Source: Nematostella vectensis (Eukaryota; Cnidaria; Anthozoa; Actiniaria; Edwardsiidae). From it: a DNA stretch of 64,000 nucleotides. Positions 1 to 11,104 of this stretch are shown here, piece after piece. The notes beneath the pieces were generated by a model. The model saw only the letters and a list, made by a program, of their open reading frames with translations, was not told where the DNA came from and searched no databases. The translations under genes were made by a program, and so were the position numbers. The number at the start of each line of letters is the position of its first letter. The stretch's first letter is position 1. Location: positions 2,309,597 to 2,373,596 of the forward strand of contig NC_064048.1 of the NCBI RefSeq assembly GCF_932526225.1. The letters are read 5' to 3'.

Positions 1-410
1 TGATAAATGTCTTACTTGATAGTGTTATCGTGTGCACAACCTGATAAATGTCTTACTTGATAGTGTTATCGTGTGCGCAACCTAATAAATGTCTTACTTG
101 ATAGTGTTATCGAGTGCACAACCGGATAAATGTCTTACTTGATAGTGTTATCGTGTGCACAACCTGATAATTGTCTTCATTAATAGTGTTATCGAGTGCG
201 CAACCTGATAAATGTCTTACTTGATAGTGTTATCGTGTGCGCAACCTGATAAATGTCTTACTTGATAGTGTTATCGAGTGCGCAACCTGAGAAATGTCTT
301 ACTTGATAGTGCTATCGAGTGCGCAGCCTGAGGAATGTCTTACTTGATAGTGCTATCGAGTGCGCAACCTGATGAATGTCTTACTTGATGGTGTTATCGA
401 GTGAGCTCAC
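1..410. repeat. 41-bp minisatellite, ten copies, overlapping a bZIP exon donor
   Basis: Ten consecutive units begin at 1, 42, 83, 124, 165, 206, 247, 288, 329 and 370, with a few substitutions each. The array starts at the window edge, so it may be longer. The last unit (370-410) contains the end of the minus-strand bZIP exon and its GT donor (exon end 385). On the minus strand almost every unit repeats the ATCAA/GTAAGAC junction; the unit at 165 has lost it. Confidence 0.95.
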
Positions 411-1743
411 GCGATCCCTTAGCGTGTTATTTTCCAAGATAAAAGACTCCAGTCTTTTCTCGAGAGTCTCAACATATTCCTTTTTCTTCCTTCTGCTTTC
501 TTGTGCCGAAAGCTAAAAAAGAAACGTCATAGTCATAATTAACCACAAGTTGTAAGGTTATAAAATGGATGGAAATATACAAGTGCAGAAGCCTAGCTGT
601 TGAAACACCTTTTATAAGACTATACAGGCGCGTGTCCAAAGGGGGGGGGGGGGGGGTATCCAAGAGGTCCGGATCCCACTCTGCTCATGTGGAGTAATAA
701 GTTTGACTCCGGTTGACACTTCGTTGTTAGTTAAGATGACGGTTTGTTTTATGCGTGCATGTGGGGAGAACAAAAATATAGATGGATTTAGTGACCAAGA
801 GCAAAGAATGCCTATTTATACTTAATTGACTAGTTTCAAGTGATTTCCTACTCTGGACCCCACCCTGCTTTTTTCTCTAGATACGCCCCTGTTATAGTAT
901 AAATGAAAATAATGCAGATACTAAGCCAGTATTTGATCAGAAGAGGTAGAGAGGTAAGGTGGGCGAGGGGGGGGGGGGGGGGGGTGAATCCACAGAGACA
1001 AAAATATTTAAAAAGAGAAAAATGCATTTGGCGGTAGAGGGGATAGTGTATGCAATTCAAATGACTCAGTTTGTATTTTAAACCGACGTTTCGGTGTGGC
1101 CTTACTTCGGCACCCCTGCCCCCACCCTCACATAGCACGTGCCTGTTTACAGGAGGGTATTGAGACCGAAACTTTCTTGGTATCTGACTTATCAGGATTA
1201 ACAATTTACTCACTTCTATAAATACTGACCTTGTTTTTAATCTTTCTTCGTATTCTCTTCAGAGCTCGCTCTTGTGTCTATAACAGAGGATGGGGATTAT
1301 ACCAAACGCCTTCCCTTAAAAGTTCTCTGACGCTTACCTTTAGTTAAGCGTGCGTCATTAGGGTAACGCACTTCAACCGGGTTCAACTTCGCCACCCCCA
1401 TCCCTGGAAATCCTTTATTTTTTATTCATTAAGAGAGGGGTGGGTTGGTTCAAAGGCCTCCCCCCTAGATGTTCCCTGGTGCTTAAAGTGCGAGCCAATA
1501 GATATGGTATGCCCAAGTTGATTCAAATTTTAAATCCCCCGGCATCGTTTTTTTTTTAATCATGAAGAGGGGAGATCCCTGCCCCCTTAGACGCTTCCTG
1601 TCGCTAACCTTCGTGAGGTGGCCACCATTAGGAAGAGGTATCCCTTCTGCCATAAACGTGTCTCGTTCCAGAGGAGTGAGTTCCACGTTTTTGTATCGGC
1701 CTTGCTGCTCATTTACAGGGTCGGCTGGTTCCACAGATCCGGG
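385..1743 (-). CDS. CREB3/OASIS-family bZIP transcription factor, internal exons, partial
   Basis: Three minus-strand exons join in frame: 1743-1609 (45 codons, phase 0 to 0), 1277-1230 (16 codons, 0 to 0) and 512-385 (42 codons plus 2 nt). The first encodes a stretch reading [17 protein letters not shown] then LTK, matching the conserved block just before the basic region in CREB3/CREB3L proteins. The second encodes RIRRKIKNK and the third [17 protein letters not shown] followed by a leucine-zipper coiled coil, so the DNA-binding basic region spans the last junction. Donors are GTTAGC, GTCAGT and GTAAGA; acceptors end in CACTTAG, TTATAG and TTTTTTAG. In this family the protein is an ER-membrane factor released by proteolysis, but the transmembrane part and the rest of the C-terminus lie beyond the left edge. 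N-terminal exons are not identified with certainty. The family call is firm; the exact member is not. Confidence 0.87.
641..656. repeat. Poly-G tract (another at 967-984)
   Basis: Uninterrupted runs of 16 and 18 G lie in the introns of the CREB3-like gene. Similar G or C runs recur near 3288, 9044, 22505, 24330, 24380, 27190, 27298, 31777 and 56031. Confidence 0.9.
1330..1500 (-). pseudogene. Two diverged tandem copies of the preceding CREB3-like exon end
   Basis: On the minus strand, about 1400-1336 reads [12 protein letters not shown] before a GTAAGC donor-like site, and about 1510-1477 reads [10 protein letters not shown] before a broken donor. Both resemble [12 protein letters not shown] and its donor in the exon at 1743-1609. 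The copy nearest the next exon has one extra base before GT, so its phase would not fit the next exon. They look like decayed duplicates, though alternative exons cannot be excluded. Confidence 0.5.
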
Positions 1744-1931
1744 CTAAGTGTGGAAGGGTATGTTATGATAAGTATATCGCTAATTATGGAAGCTATGTTA
1801 GGATTGGCGATATCCATTGCCATTACACCATAAACATCATCATTATTATTATCGTCATTATTTTTTATCTTTATTATTACAACATCACCGTCATTCATGG
1901 AATGGAATGATTACCGTCATTGTCAGGAGTT

Positions 1932-1932
1932 T

Positions 1933-1974
<42 letters not shown>

Positions 1975-2291
1975 GTCGTCGTCGTCATCATCATCATCAT
2001 CATCATTTATCACCATTATCATCATCATAATATTAATAATCACCATCACCATCATCGTCACCATCACCATCACCATCACCATCACCATCACCATCACCAT
2101 CACCATCACCATCACCATCACCATCACCATCACCATCACCATCACCATCACCATCACCATCACCATCACCATCACCATCACCATCACCATCACCATCACC
2201 ATCACCATCACCATCACCATCACCATCACCATCACCATCACCATCACCATCACCATCACCATCACCATCACCATCATCACCATCACCATCA
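1932..2291. repeat. ATC/GTC and (CACCAT)n microsatellite block
   Basis: An ATC-rich run (about 1932-2008) is followed by about 40 units of CACCAT (2041-2291). Long apparent reading frames on both strands (His-only, Thr-Ile, Met-Val or Asp-Gly repeats) are artefacts of the repeat. Confidence 0.97.
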
Positions 2292-2603
2292 TCTTCTTCA
2301 TCATTCTCATCATCGCCATCATGACGTACCCGACTGCTTATGGATCCATATCCACTCGACCCTGACTCGTTGTCTTCTCTCCCCTCCTCTAATCCTATAT
2401 TTTCTCCTTGTCTTAGCTGAAAAAATAAATGACTGATAGTGTTCAAAAGTAAAAGGTTAGGATAGCCAGGGGTCAGTTTGAGTTTTAGTGAGGTGGGAGG
2501 TGGGACGAGAATCCTAAAATTATAAGGAAATAAAAACAGGGCCTGTCATGGCCCTGTATTTCAGCGAAAAGTTTGAATTGAGAGATTTGTTCTTGAGTTA
2601 GGG

Positions 2604-2702
2604 CTCGAGTTAGTCAGATAGTACGAGTTAGTCAGATAGTACGAGTTAGTCAAGTACGAGTTAGTTAGATAGTGCGAGTTAGATAGTACGAGTTAGTCAG
2701 AA
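2604..2702. repeat. Short minisatellite, ~18 bp unit
   Basis: Imperfect copies of GAGTTAGTCAGATAGTAC, some shortened to 14 bp, about five to six in a row. Confidence 0.85.
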
Positions 2703-2784
2703 GTTCTGCATGACCAAGTTAGCGTTGTTAGCATTCTTTCAGTTACCGGATAGTTCAAATGTAAAGTGGAGAGCTAGTCTTTAC

Positions 2785-2937
2785 CTGATTTTCGGCGACT
2801 TTGCTGAGCATGGAGGATATTTTGGAGAGCAATTGAGCGTCGTCCTCCCTCTGTCGCGGTAGTTGTAAACCAAGCCGAGCGAGATCACTCTGAGCGGAGG
2901 CGCTGTACTCGGAGTCTTGGTAAGTTTCGTGTCTTAT
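2785..2937 (-). CDS. Putative internal exon, unrecognised protein
   Basis: A 153-bp open segment (51 codons) is flanked on the minus strand by a pyrimidine-rich acceptor ending TTTTATCAAG and a strong donor CAG/GTAAAG; both ends are phase 0. It encodes a polar stretch with a likely amphipathic helix reading REDDAQLLSKISSMLSKVAE. Its phase would allow splicing to the CREB3-like exon at 1743, but the sequence is not typical of that family's N-terminus, so membership in another gene is equally possible. Confidence 0.45.
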
Positions 2938-3054
2938 CTTGATAAAAGGAACAAACACATATATATCAGCTAATGTGGCATTATTGTGGTTGTGGATTAT
3001 GAAAATGGTGATAACGCCATGACTATCCAAAGCTGTTGCAGGCCAAGAAATATT

Positions 3055-3185
3055 GAGGGGAGAGGGGGGACACGATACAGAAGCATTAAGACAATTTCTT
3101 TGGGCACAACAACGCCTCTACTGGATATTATAAGTTTTAAAGATTAGGGGGAAGGGGGCACGTGCCCCTTGTGCCCCACACCCTG
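3055..3185. mobile_element. Dispersed repeat, related to 55930-56087
   Basis: Both copies share a GGGGCACGAGACAGA-like start (here GGGGGACACGATACAGA), a middle reading CGCCTCTACTGG or CGCCCCTACTGG, and a G-rich run before a TGCCCC-rich end. A shorter relative lies at 50330-50390. No coding capacity is seen. Confidence 0.6.
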
Positions 3186-3189
3186 CTTA

Positions 3190-5820
3190 TTTGCTTTAAA
3201 AACCAAGAATTGGCAAATAGGAATGGCATTAGTCGGACGTCTTCAGAGGATCGAAGAGGGGTAGAGTGCAGTTTGAGAGCTCCCTCCCCCCCCCCCCCCC
3301 TTGTCAGAAAAAATAGGACACATATCGATCAATGGCTGGCGAGCGCAAGGAGGACCTTTGATGCTCTAAAACGCCAGTGTCTTACCCAATAATATTCTAA
3401 AACGTTAGTGTCTTGCCCAATGATATTCTAAAACGTTAGGGACTTGGCTCCATATCCAAGATGGCTGCCAGCAAAATCGTAGTAAACACTAATTCCTACG
3501 TTTACGTGGAAATTCTCGACTTACAAAGCTGTAGAGCGATAAAAATAGCGAAAAAATAAATGACTCCCAAATATGGTATGTAATGCCTAATAAGAAAATA
3601 ACCAGCGAGCTAGAAAAACGAAAGTTTTTAAAACAAGATTGACTGATATGGTAGTAAACGAAGTCTTCCAAGTTTTACGTGTAATTTTTCGACATACGCA
3701 GTTCTAGGGGGGAAAATGAATTCAAGCGAACTCCCGTATTACTGCCGTATAGGCAACAACAAAAGACTGGGTGCAAGATTCTAGGAAATTAAACAATTAT
3801 ATATATAAATTTAGATTTTTAGAAAAAACAATTGATTGGGGGACTACATGGTCCACGGAGCGAGCTAGAAAAACGATTGTTTTCAAAACAAAATTAGTAT
3901 GTCCTTAAAAAAATCTCAAAATTTTACACATTTTCACATACGTTTTATACATGTGCACATCCACCTGAAATATCATAGTATTAGAACCTATTAGGGTCAA
4001 CAACATTGAGGGTCTCATTTCAACCAATGAATTACTTTATTAGCGAATGGCCCTTGAGTAAGGCTAAGTGATGTCAAAGCAACGCCTTTATTTCAATATT
4101 ATGGAATGTCCGACTTTACCATATTTGGCTGAACACCGTCTGTTATCCCCTGATAACACATGTCAAACATGTGAAGATCCATTACCGTGATTGCAGGTCC
4201 TTGAAAATAAAACATAATTAATTTCTTATGGAATTCCTATTAAATCAATTTCTTACAAAATGTGTGATTACTGAAAAGATGCAATCCCTCTACAGTAAAT
4301 ACAAAAATTGGATTTTGGGCTGGGCTGGGAATCATATATATTTTGGGGATGGGGAACTTTGTCCAGATTTCAGGGGTGAGAAAAACATCTCTCTATACAA
4401 AATATTTACTTAAAGGAGGTGTAAAAATTACTTCCCTTAAAAGAAGGAGAATTCATGCACCTGGACAACACAGAACTCTTTAAAAGATCAGATCAATGTC
4501 TTGTTTCAAATCTCAGACACAATAACCCCCTCGCGTACAGGGGGAACACGGCAAAAAAGGAGAAATGATTGCGCAAAGGATTATGGGCAGGCCCAGCTTT
4601 TGCTCAAAGAGCCAAGGGAAAGCTCTTCCCATGATGCTTTTCAACTAATTTCTTCCCTAGTCGCGATTTGTGGTGGTCGCTTTGAAAATCCTTTTCTGTG
4701 ATCCAACCAGATAAGAAGTAATGATAACTAAAAAAAAAAACACTTAAAAACACGAACATTCAAAAGCACACAGACATTGTAATACACACTAGACTATTGG
4801 GTTGTTGATTGTACCCAGCCATACAAATATTTTCCTTTTTTAATCAACGAGCTATGTACCAAAAAAGAAAAAAATAAAGCCCAAAATATAAATTACACAA
4901 ATATTGGTTTAAACCAGGCGCTCATAAGTGATGAGACATTCCCTGTATTCACAGATTATTCTATTAGCTGTTTTACCCATGGAGTCTAGCGGGAAATACC
5001 CCATCAATTAACATAGAAGTTAACGCACCGAATCATGCCTTTTGAGGTCACGTTTTTATACGCATCCGTAATTGGTCTCCACAAGTCTGTTTTATTATGC
5101 AAAAATAATCAAAATATGGCCAAGCTTTGCAGTTATCCGATGCATTTTTTTTTTGCAATTTGTTTTTTTGCGACTTTCAGGTCACCTTTTTTAAAAAAAT
5201 ATATATAATAAAAAGAAGTTGTTTTTACTCCATTTATGAGCTTTGATACTCCGTAAATCCTTTTATACAGGCTATTTTGAAAATGCTTTTAGTGTTTGTA
5301 AACACCTTTTAAAGCCACCTGTCCGTATTTACCCAATTAACTGAAATACAAGGGTTCCCTGTTTCTTTCAAACCCGATTTTGTTCCGTGTTAAAAGCGTG
5401 AGCATTTAGTCAACCCACTTATAAAATCCCAATTTAAGTAAAATGCGTTTCAATTAGAACAAAATAAATAATCTCAATAATTGATCTTATTGATTTTATT
5501 TTATTTTTCAATAATCGCAATTGCGTAATTTTGATATCAGACCCTTGAATTTTGTTTTTTTTGTTTTGTTTTATAAAACACCAGAATATAATATTATATG
5601 CATAAACCTAGAACAATTCTACCGTACAATATTGTTTAAAGTATTGACAAACAATATTAATATTTGTTTGAAAAAGAAAACACAAAAGAAAGATCAACTA
5701 TTTAGTAGTATGTAGTATTTAGAAGTATGTATAATAATAAATTTCAAGAACAAAATAAATTTAAAAAAAAGTCAATCCGTCAAAATAATGAAAGCTAATG
5801 AAAATGAACAAATTAGATAA
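3190..5820. other. AT-rich non-coding stretch
   Basis: It holds a ~37-bp unit repeated about 2.3 times at 3366-3449 (ending TCTAAAACGTTAG) and two related segments sharing AGCGAGCTAGAAAAACGA at 3605 and 3860. I see no gene in the rest. Confidence 0.6.
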
Positions 5821-5826
5821 ACTGAC

Positions 5827-5883
5827 CTTTCGATGAATAAGCTCCTTTACTCTGTTTGTGCTTCGACTCCGGAACCACCAGTT
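5827..5883 (-). CDS. Possible 19-codon exon, uncertain
   Basis: The minus strand shows an acceptor-like TTATGTTCAG, an open 57-bp segment (NWWFRSRSTNRVKELIHRK) and a strong donor AAAG/GTCAGT; both ends are phase 0, compatible with the putative exon at 2937-2785. There is an in-frame stop shortly upstream of the acceptor and no start codon, so it would be internal. The short length makes chance plausible. Confidence 0.25.
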
Positions 5884-5899
5884 CTGAACATAACACTGA

Positions 5900-6890
5900 A
5901 TTCTGATCGATATAAGCTATTTTGCTAGCGGAAAAAGCTGGTGAGCAACCCAGGATGACCCTAAATGGTTGATGGGAGTTTAGATGTTATGAAACACCGA
6001 TATGACACGGGTATTTTGACACACGTGGCAACGGTGATGATTTAAAGGACGCTGTATATCAATATCCGCTCGTGTGTCAAATGCAAACGTGGCAGAGCCG
6101 TATGCCTGGTGTTGTGTGCTTGGATAATTCAACTACCTGCGGTGACCACTCGCGCTCCATTACGCAACATTAGTCGTGTAAAATACCGGTGTTCTGTTGA
6201 GAAAATCTCCTTTCGCTATTATATCAGGTGCGTTTTTGCCTGGGGTTGTGAACACCGTAATTGCGAACACGTGCAGGTTAAGGACATGGCGGAAACAGGA
6301 TTTTCGAGTTTATGGGTTACCTTGGTTACGCACCGTAGAGAACCCAAAATCGCGCCGAACAAAGGTGCTCCGAGTGGTCCATTCAAAATCGGGAAGCGCT
6401 CGCAGTGTTCGGCCAATACTCGCGCACTTTTTTAAGCTGCTAACGAAGGTGCTCCGAGTGGTCTATTTAAAATCGGGAAGCGCTCGCAGTATTCGACCAA
6501 TACTCGCGCACTTTTTTAAGCTGCTAACGAAGAAATGTCATGTTCGATTGCTACTCCTTTTTATAATTTTTATTTTTGGGAAACACTCCAGACCATGCCG
6601 ACAGTTCGAGGCAGTGTTATCTCTAAGGTTTCAGTTTCAGAAGATAGACAAAAATTAGTCTTTTAAGTGTACAGGTATAACTAGAAAGATAAGCCGAAGA
6701 ATAAAAATGGTGGTCGGCGCAGGCGTGGTGGTATCGGGAATGTAAGAGTAAGTCAACACAAGTGAAAAGTGGTATCCTGTGTTGATTTTTTGTTTCGATT
6801 TCCACAACGCTACGTAGACATACGCACACTCAGAAGCGTGTCGTTGTATCTGGGTTTCGCTGTTTGTTAAAGTTCCTAAACCGGTCATCT
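5900..6890. other. CpG-richer block with an 84-bp direct duplication
   Basis: Positions about 6361-6444 and 6445-6528 are two copies of an 84-bp unit containing CCAATACTCGCGCAC. Because 84 is a multiple of three, one plus frame stays open through both copies, but no protein family is recognised. I see no supported gene. Confidence 0.55.
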
Positions 6891-6898
6891 TCCTTTTT

Positions 6899-9800
6899 CT
6901 ATTTCTTGTTTTCTTTCTCCCTACAATGCTTCGCCAGCAATGGAACGAATTTGTTCCAGAATGCAATGCGGTCGGCCTGAAAGTGATGGTGGATGCTAGG
7001 CGCCAGGCCAATGTTGATGTACTCTTGTCTCGCGCTCGTATAACGAGGCCAGGTTACCAAACCATCCGGAATTCTGAAATTTGTAAATAACGATACCGTA
7101 AATGATCTAATAAACGCCCAGTGCATTTATTAAATTTCGATGGTCCGAGGGGGGCATTCAATAGATAGGAGGCGTTTATTAGAGAGGGGCTTTCTTTAAA
7201 AAACTATAACAGTATAACAAAAACCCAAGTGCAGTGGGATTCTAATCTCAGTAAGGATCATGTTAAATTATAGCCTGCGTGGCAAGCGTTTCTTGGCATT
7301 AAGTCTCAATCAGTAGAATTGAGGCCATGGTTGTGGTGGTGATGATATTGATGATAATGTTGTTGATAATGATGATGATAATGTTGTTGATAATGATGAT
7401 GATAATGTTGTTGATAATGATGATGATAATGTTGTTGATAATGATGATTATAATGTTGTTGATAATGATGATTATAATGTTTTTGGTGATGATGATGATT
7501 GCGGGGGTGATGATTGGCTGTGGTGGTTTTGGTGATGATGATGATATTGTTCGTTTGAGTTACTAATTATGATGATGATAGGTGATGATGGTGCGATAGT
7601 TGTGACAGTGGTGGTGATGTTGTTGATGATAATGATGATAAAGATGCTGTTTGTGGTGCTATTAATGGTGATTAATCGGTGTTGTTGGTGATAATTATAA
7701 CAGCGTCGATAATAGAATCTGACAAGCAAATACTTCTGATCATTTACATCATCAATTATGGTTTGCTAACTGACCTATCTTTTGCAAAACCTGTCCAAAG
7801 TGCCATCACATACGAGCTAAGCCCTCTCTCGACCAAGGAGTACCTGGATGCAGAATCTAGCCTTGGGTTGGGTTGCCATGGGGACCCAAACAGATACTGC
7901 AACTCATCAAAGTGTGGCACTCCAAGCCATTCAGGGAAATTCGAGAATGATGAACGATGGGAAAACTGATACATATACGTGGGGATACCAGCAGATGAAA
8001 AGGAATCGGCGGTAAGTACACTTGGGGCAAAATAAGCCATGTCTCCAAAGAGGCGAGCGATGTTTTCATACATGTTTTCTTGTGGGTTTGTATGGTTTTT
8101 GTATCTATGCAAGACTGCTTTCTTCACAATCTCACAATCCCCATATAAATGCAAATGTTGGACGATTTTCTCGAACAGTTCAAATGTCATGGGGTTTAAA
8201 TCGTTAGACAAGAATTTGGCTTCGTCTTTGGTAAACCCAATCATGATTGAGGTGAGGTTATTAAATTGGTGAGTTTGTTGAAGATTTCTTGGATCGTCAG
8301 GGACAAACTGCCCATCCACAGAGGTAACAGGAAGCAAGAAACCGAGTTTCCTAAATGAAAATGGGCGCATTAGCTTCATAAATTCTTCGACTTTCTTTGT
8401 TCTCAAACAGCGCAGCAAATTCTTTTTATCAGGACAACCAAGCTCATTTATTATCCAATCGTAATCCGAAGAATCCGGAGAATGAAAGGCAAAGTTGCTG
8501 TTAGCATTTCCACTTTGTATGATAGCTTTGTGGAAAAGCCCTGCAGACATGGGCGACATAATATGAAAGTGAACACTCGCGCCGCCCGCACTTTCGCCAA
8601 ATATGGTCACACTGTTCGGGTCCCCACCAAAGTTACCAATATTCTGATGCACCCATTTAAGAGCCTGTACTTGGTCTAGATACCCATAATTCCCAGCGAG
8701 GTCTGTGCCAGAAATATACAGGAAGCCAAACAAAGCGAGGCGGTGGTTAAGCGTTACCACGATGATGTCATTGTGTGACGAAAGCACGGAGCTATGATAC
8801 CAGTTCCCAGACCCTACGTAATTACCGCCGCCATGTAGCCAGACCATGACGGGCAGCCTGTGGTGAGAATGCGCAGGACGGTAGATGTTTAGGTAAAGAC
8901 AGTCCTCTGAGACTGTATCTGGAATAACACAAAGCAAAGATTTCAAAGCGATTGCAGTCCCTTGATTGCCGGTCCCCCCCTCCCTTCGGATATTTAAAAA
9001 GGAATGTGTAGGAGCTGCTCTAACATTCTGCCATCTATTAGTGCCCCCCCCCCCCCCTCGATTAATATTTATTGTTAGTTATTATTATTTTTTTTTTGTA
9101 ATATGGCTTATTGGAGAAACTTGATGTGGGAACCTTGTTAGAAGTAGAAGAGAAAAGAAAAACTATTGTCCCTGCTCCATCTGATTGGTTCAAAACAGAA
9201 AATCACAAAGAAGATATATTAGGGAGCACATTTTCTACATAATTTCCTCAAAATCTTACTATATTCTACATGTTATTACCAATATTTTTTGTATAAAAAG
9301 ATCCTATATGGGAAAAGCTTTTTGCCACAGAACAATGGGGCCTTGGTTCCTTCTTGCATGGATTATTACAAAGGTTTTAGGTCAAAGTACCATGTTATGA
9401 ACCACAAAGTTGAATATTTTATGCAATAGACAAAACCTGAAATAATTTGGGCATTCGGCAAATCGCGAGATTTATTAAGACACAAAGTCCCATGTTATAA
9501 AGCACAAAGTCAAATATTTTATGCAATAGACAAAACCAGAAATGATTTGCGCATTCGGTAAATCGCGAGATTTTTTAAGACACAAAGTACCATGTTATGA
9601 AGCACAAAGTTAAATATTTAATGCACAGACAAAAACTGGAATGATTTGCGCATTCGGGAAATCGCGAGATTTTTAAGACACAAAGTTGAATATTTTATGC
9701 AATAGACAAAACCTGAAATAATTTGGGCATTCGGCTAATCGCGAGATTTTTTAAGACACAAAGTCCCATGTTATGAAGCACAATGTTAAATATTTTATGC

Positions 9801-10643
9801 AATAGACAAAAACTGAAATGATCTGCGCATTCGGCAAATCGCGAGATTTTTTTAGACACAAAGTTGAATATTTTATGCAATAGACAAAACCTGAAATAAT
9901 TTGGGCATTCGGCAAACCGCGAGTTTTTTTAAGACACAAAGTCCCATGTTATAAAGCACAAAGTCAAATATTTTATGCAATAGACAAATAGTGCTATGTT
10001 ACAAGCACAAAGTTGAATGTCGTGAACGATATACTAAAATGTTTACAGCAAAGGCAAAATGATGAGTTTTTTAAGACACAAAGTGCGATGTTTTGAGCAC
10101 AAAGTGCGATATTGTGAACTAAACCTGCAATGTTTTAAGCGATAATCAAATAGTGCTTTGTCGTGACACTCAAAGTGAGTTGTCGTGACGCAAATAGTTC
10201 AAAGTCGTGACCGAAAGGTGAGATGCTGTTAACGAAAACCTTGAGTGGCCCCCATGGGCTTCCGTACAAATGAGCTTAAGAATAACAACAACATATCTAT
10301 TGCCATTAGAATATAATTCGTTCGATTGATTACGCCTTTTTGTAGACTTTTACCATAACTACAATAGTAACGTAAAATAGGCTTGTTAGTTTTATGAGGA
10401 GAAAACTTACAATGTTCTGTCTACACTGTGCTACTGTATGCGCATGGACGCGACTAATAAGCAACTGTGCGAACAATGTGAATCAACGATTGAACTCTCA
10501 CCATTCTCATACAGTGGCTGGAAGCGTGGGGAGTGAGTTGGCTGAGGGCAGACAGCTGAATATTCCGTAGCATTCCGTATACCGTTCCAATACTTAGGTG
10601 GTTTGGGCGAAGCAAACCTGAGTTCATCCACAGGCGGTTCTGC
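6899..10643 (-). CDS. Type-B carboxylesterase/cholinesterase-family protein, 5' exon(s) missing
   Basis: Three minus-strand exons splice perfectly: 10643-10502 (47 codons plus 1 nt), 8918-7775 (1144 bp) and 7073-6899 (ends in a stop). Donors are GTGAGA and GTCAGT; acceptors end TTATTCCAG and AAATTTCAG. The first exon encodes EPPVDELRFASPKPP and the first disulfide Cys of AVCPQ. The second encodes SEDCLYLN, the oxyanion-hole HGGG, the nucleophile motif FGESAGG (near 8590), the acid in FTKDEAKFL and the histidine in GVPHFDELQYLFG, so the Ser-Glu-His triad is complete. The third encodes WPRYTSARQEY and FWNKF, the family C-terminus, ending with a Lys-rich tail carrying one Cys. An active ester hydrolase, probably secreted, is expected; the substrate cannot be told. 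Signal peptide and first strands must come from unidentified exon(s) above 10643. Confidence 0.93.
7339..7640. repeat. 24-bp minisatellite and GAT/TGG-rich tail in esterase intron
   Basis: Five copies of ATGTTGTTGATAATGATGAT plus four bases run from about 7357 to 7476, then degenerate GATGAT and GGTGGT sequence follows. It lies in the last intron of the carboxylesterase gene. Confidence 0.9.
9365..10010. repeat. ~100-bp tandem repeat in esterase intron
   Basis: About six units, each containing CCATGTTATGAAGCACAAAG, ATTTTATGCAATAGACAAAA and GCATTCGGCAAATCGCGAGA. Some units lack the first of these segments. Decayed CACAAAGT and GTCGTGAC motifs continue to about 10220. Confidence 0.92.
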
Positions 10644-10649
10644 CTGATG

Positions 10650-11100
10650 ATATCTGTGGGATCCACACAAAGTGTGACTGGTACCAAGAAGAGGGTAAGA
10701 AAGGGAATGAGGCGAAACATGGCAAATAGAAGGTGTTCCCGTGTGTTAAACCTTGAAGACGTCAGTTAAGGGTGAATTAACACAATACAAATCGTGACAT
10801 TTTCGACGGTCAATATTACTAGGTCGTTATAAGGTCACCAGCTTCCACTCTTTTTTATAAGAACGTGTTTTATAAGAACGTCCAGCCTGAGATTTCACTA
10901 AAATTTAAAAACATGCTAAGAACATGCCGATGCTAAGATAGCAGAATTTTTTTTCTTTTTTAGTCCTGATGCGTTCTAAAATGCAGAATCAAATTGTGCT
11001 CATGGTAACAACCTTATTAATGCTATTGTTTTTATTATGATTGATTTTATTAGGAGAGGCATCAACCTAAAATCTTTGGCTCGAAACGTCTGTTTCACCA
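10650..11100. other. Intergenic or upstream intron, holds one dispersed repeat
   Basis: 10873-11035 is a diverged copy of 30722-30870 (shared AACGTCCAGCCTGAGATTTC and AAAATGCAGAAT). The missing 5' exon of the carboxylesterase could lie anywhere between here and 13.6 kb; I could not find it. Confidence 0.5.
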
Positions 11101-11104
11101 CAGT

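Noticed and set aside
1-410. CRISPR array
   Set aside because: Units are contiguous without unique spacers, and the surrounding genes are animal, so it is a minisatellite.
1817-2446. Long frames of His, Thr-Ile, Met-Val or Asp-Gly repeats on both strands
   Set aside because: They are translations of the ATC and CACCAT microsatellite and are open in nearly every frame by composition alone.
10454-10720. Secretory-looking ORF at the esterase 5' side
   Set aside because: Out of frame with the conserved esterase sequence and made by a pyrimidine-rich acceptor; treated as intronic.
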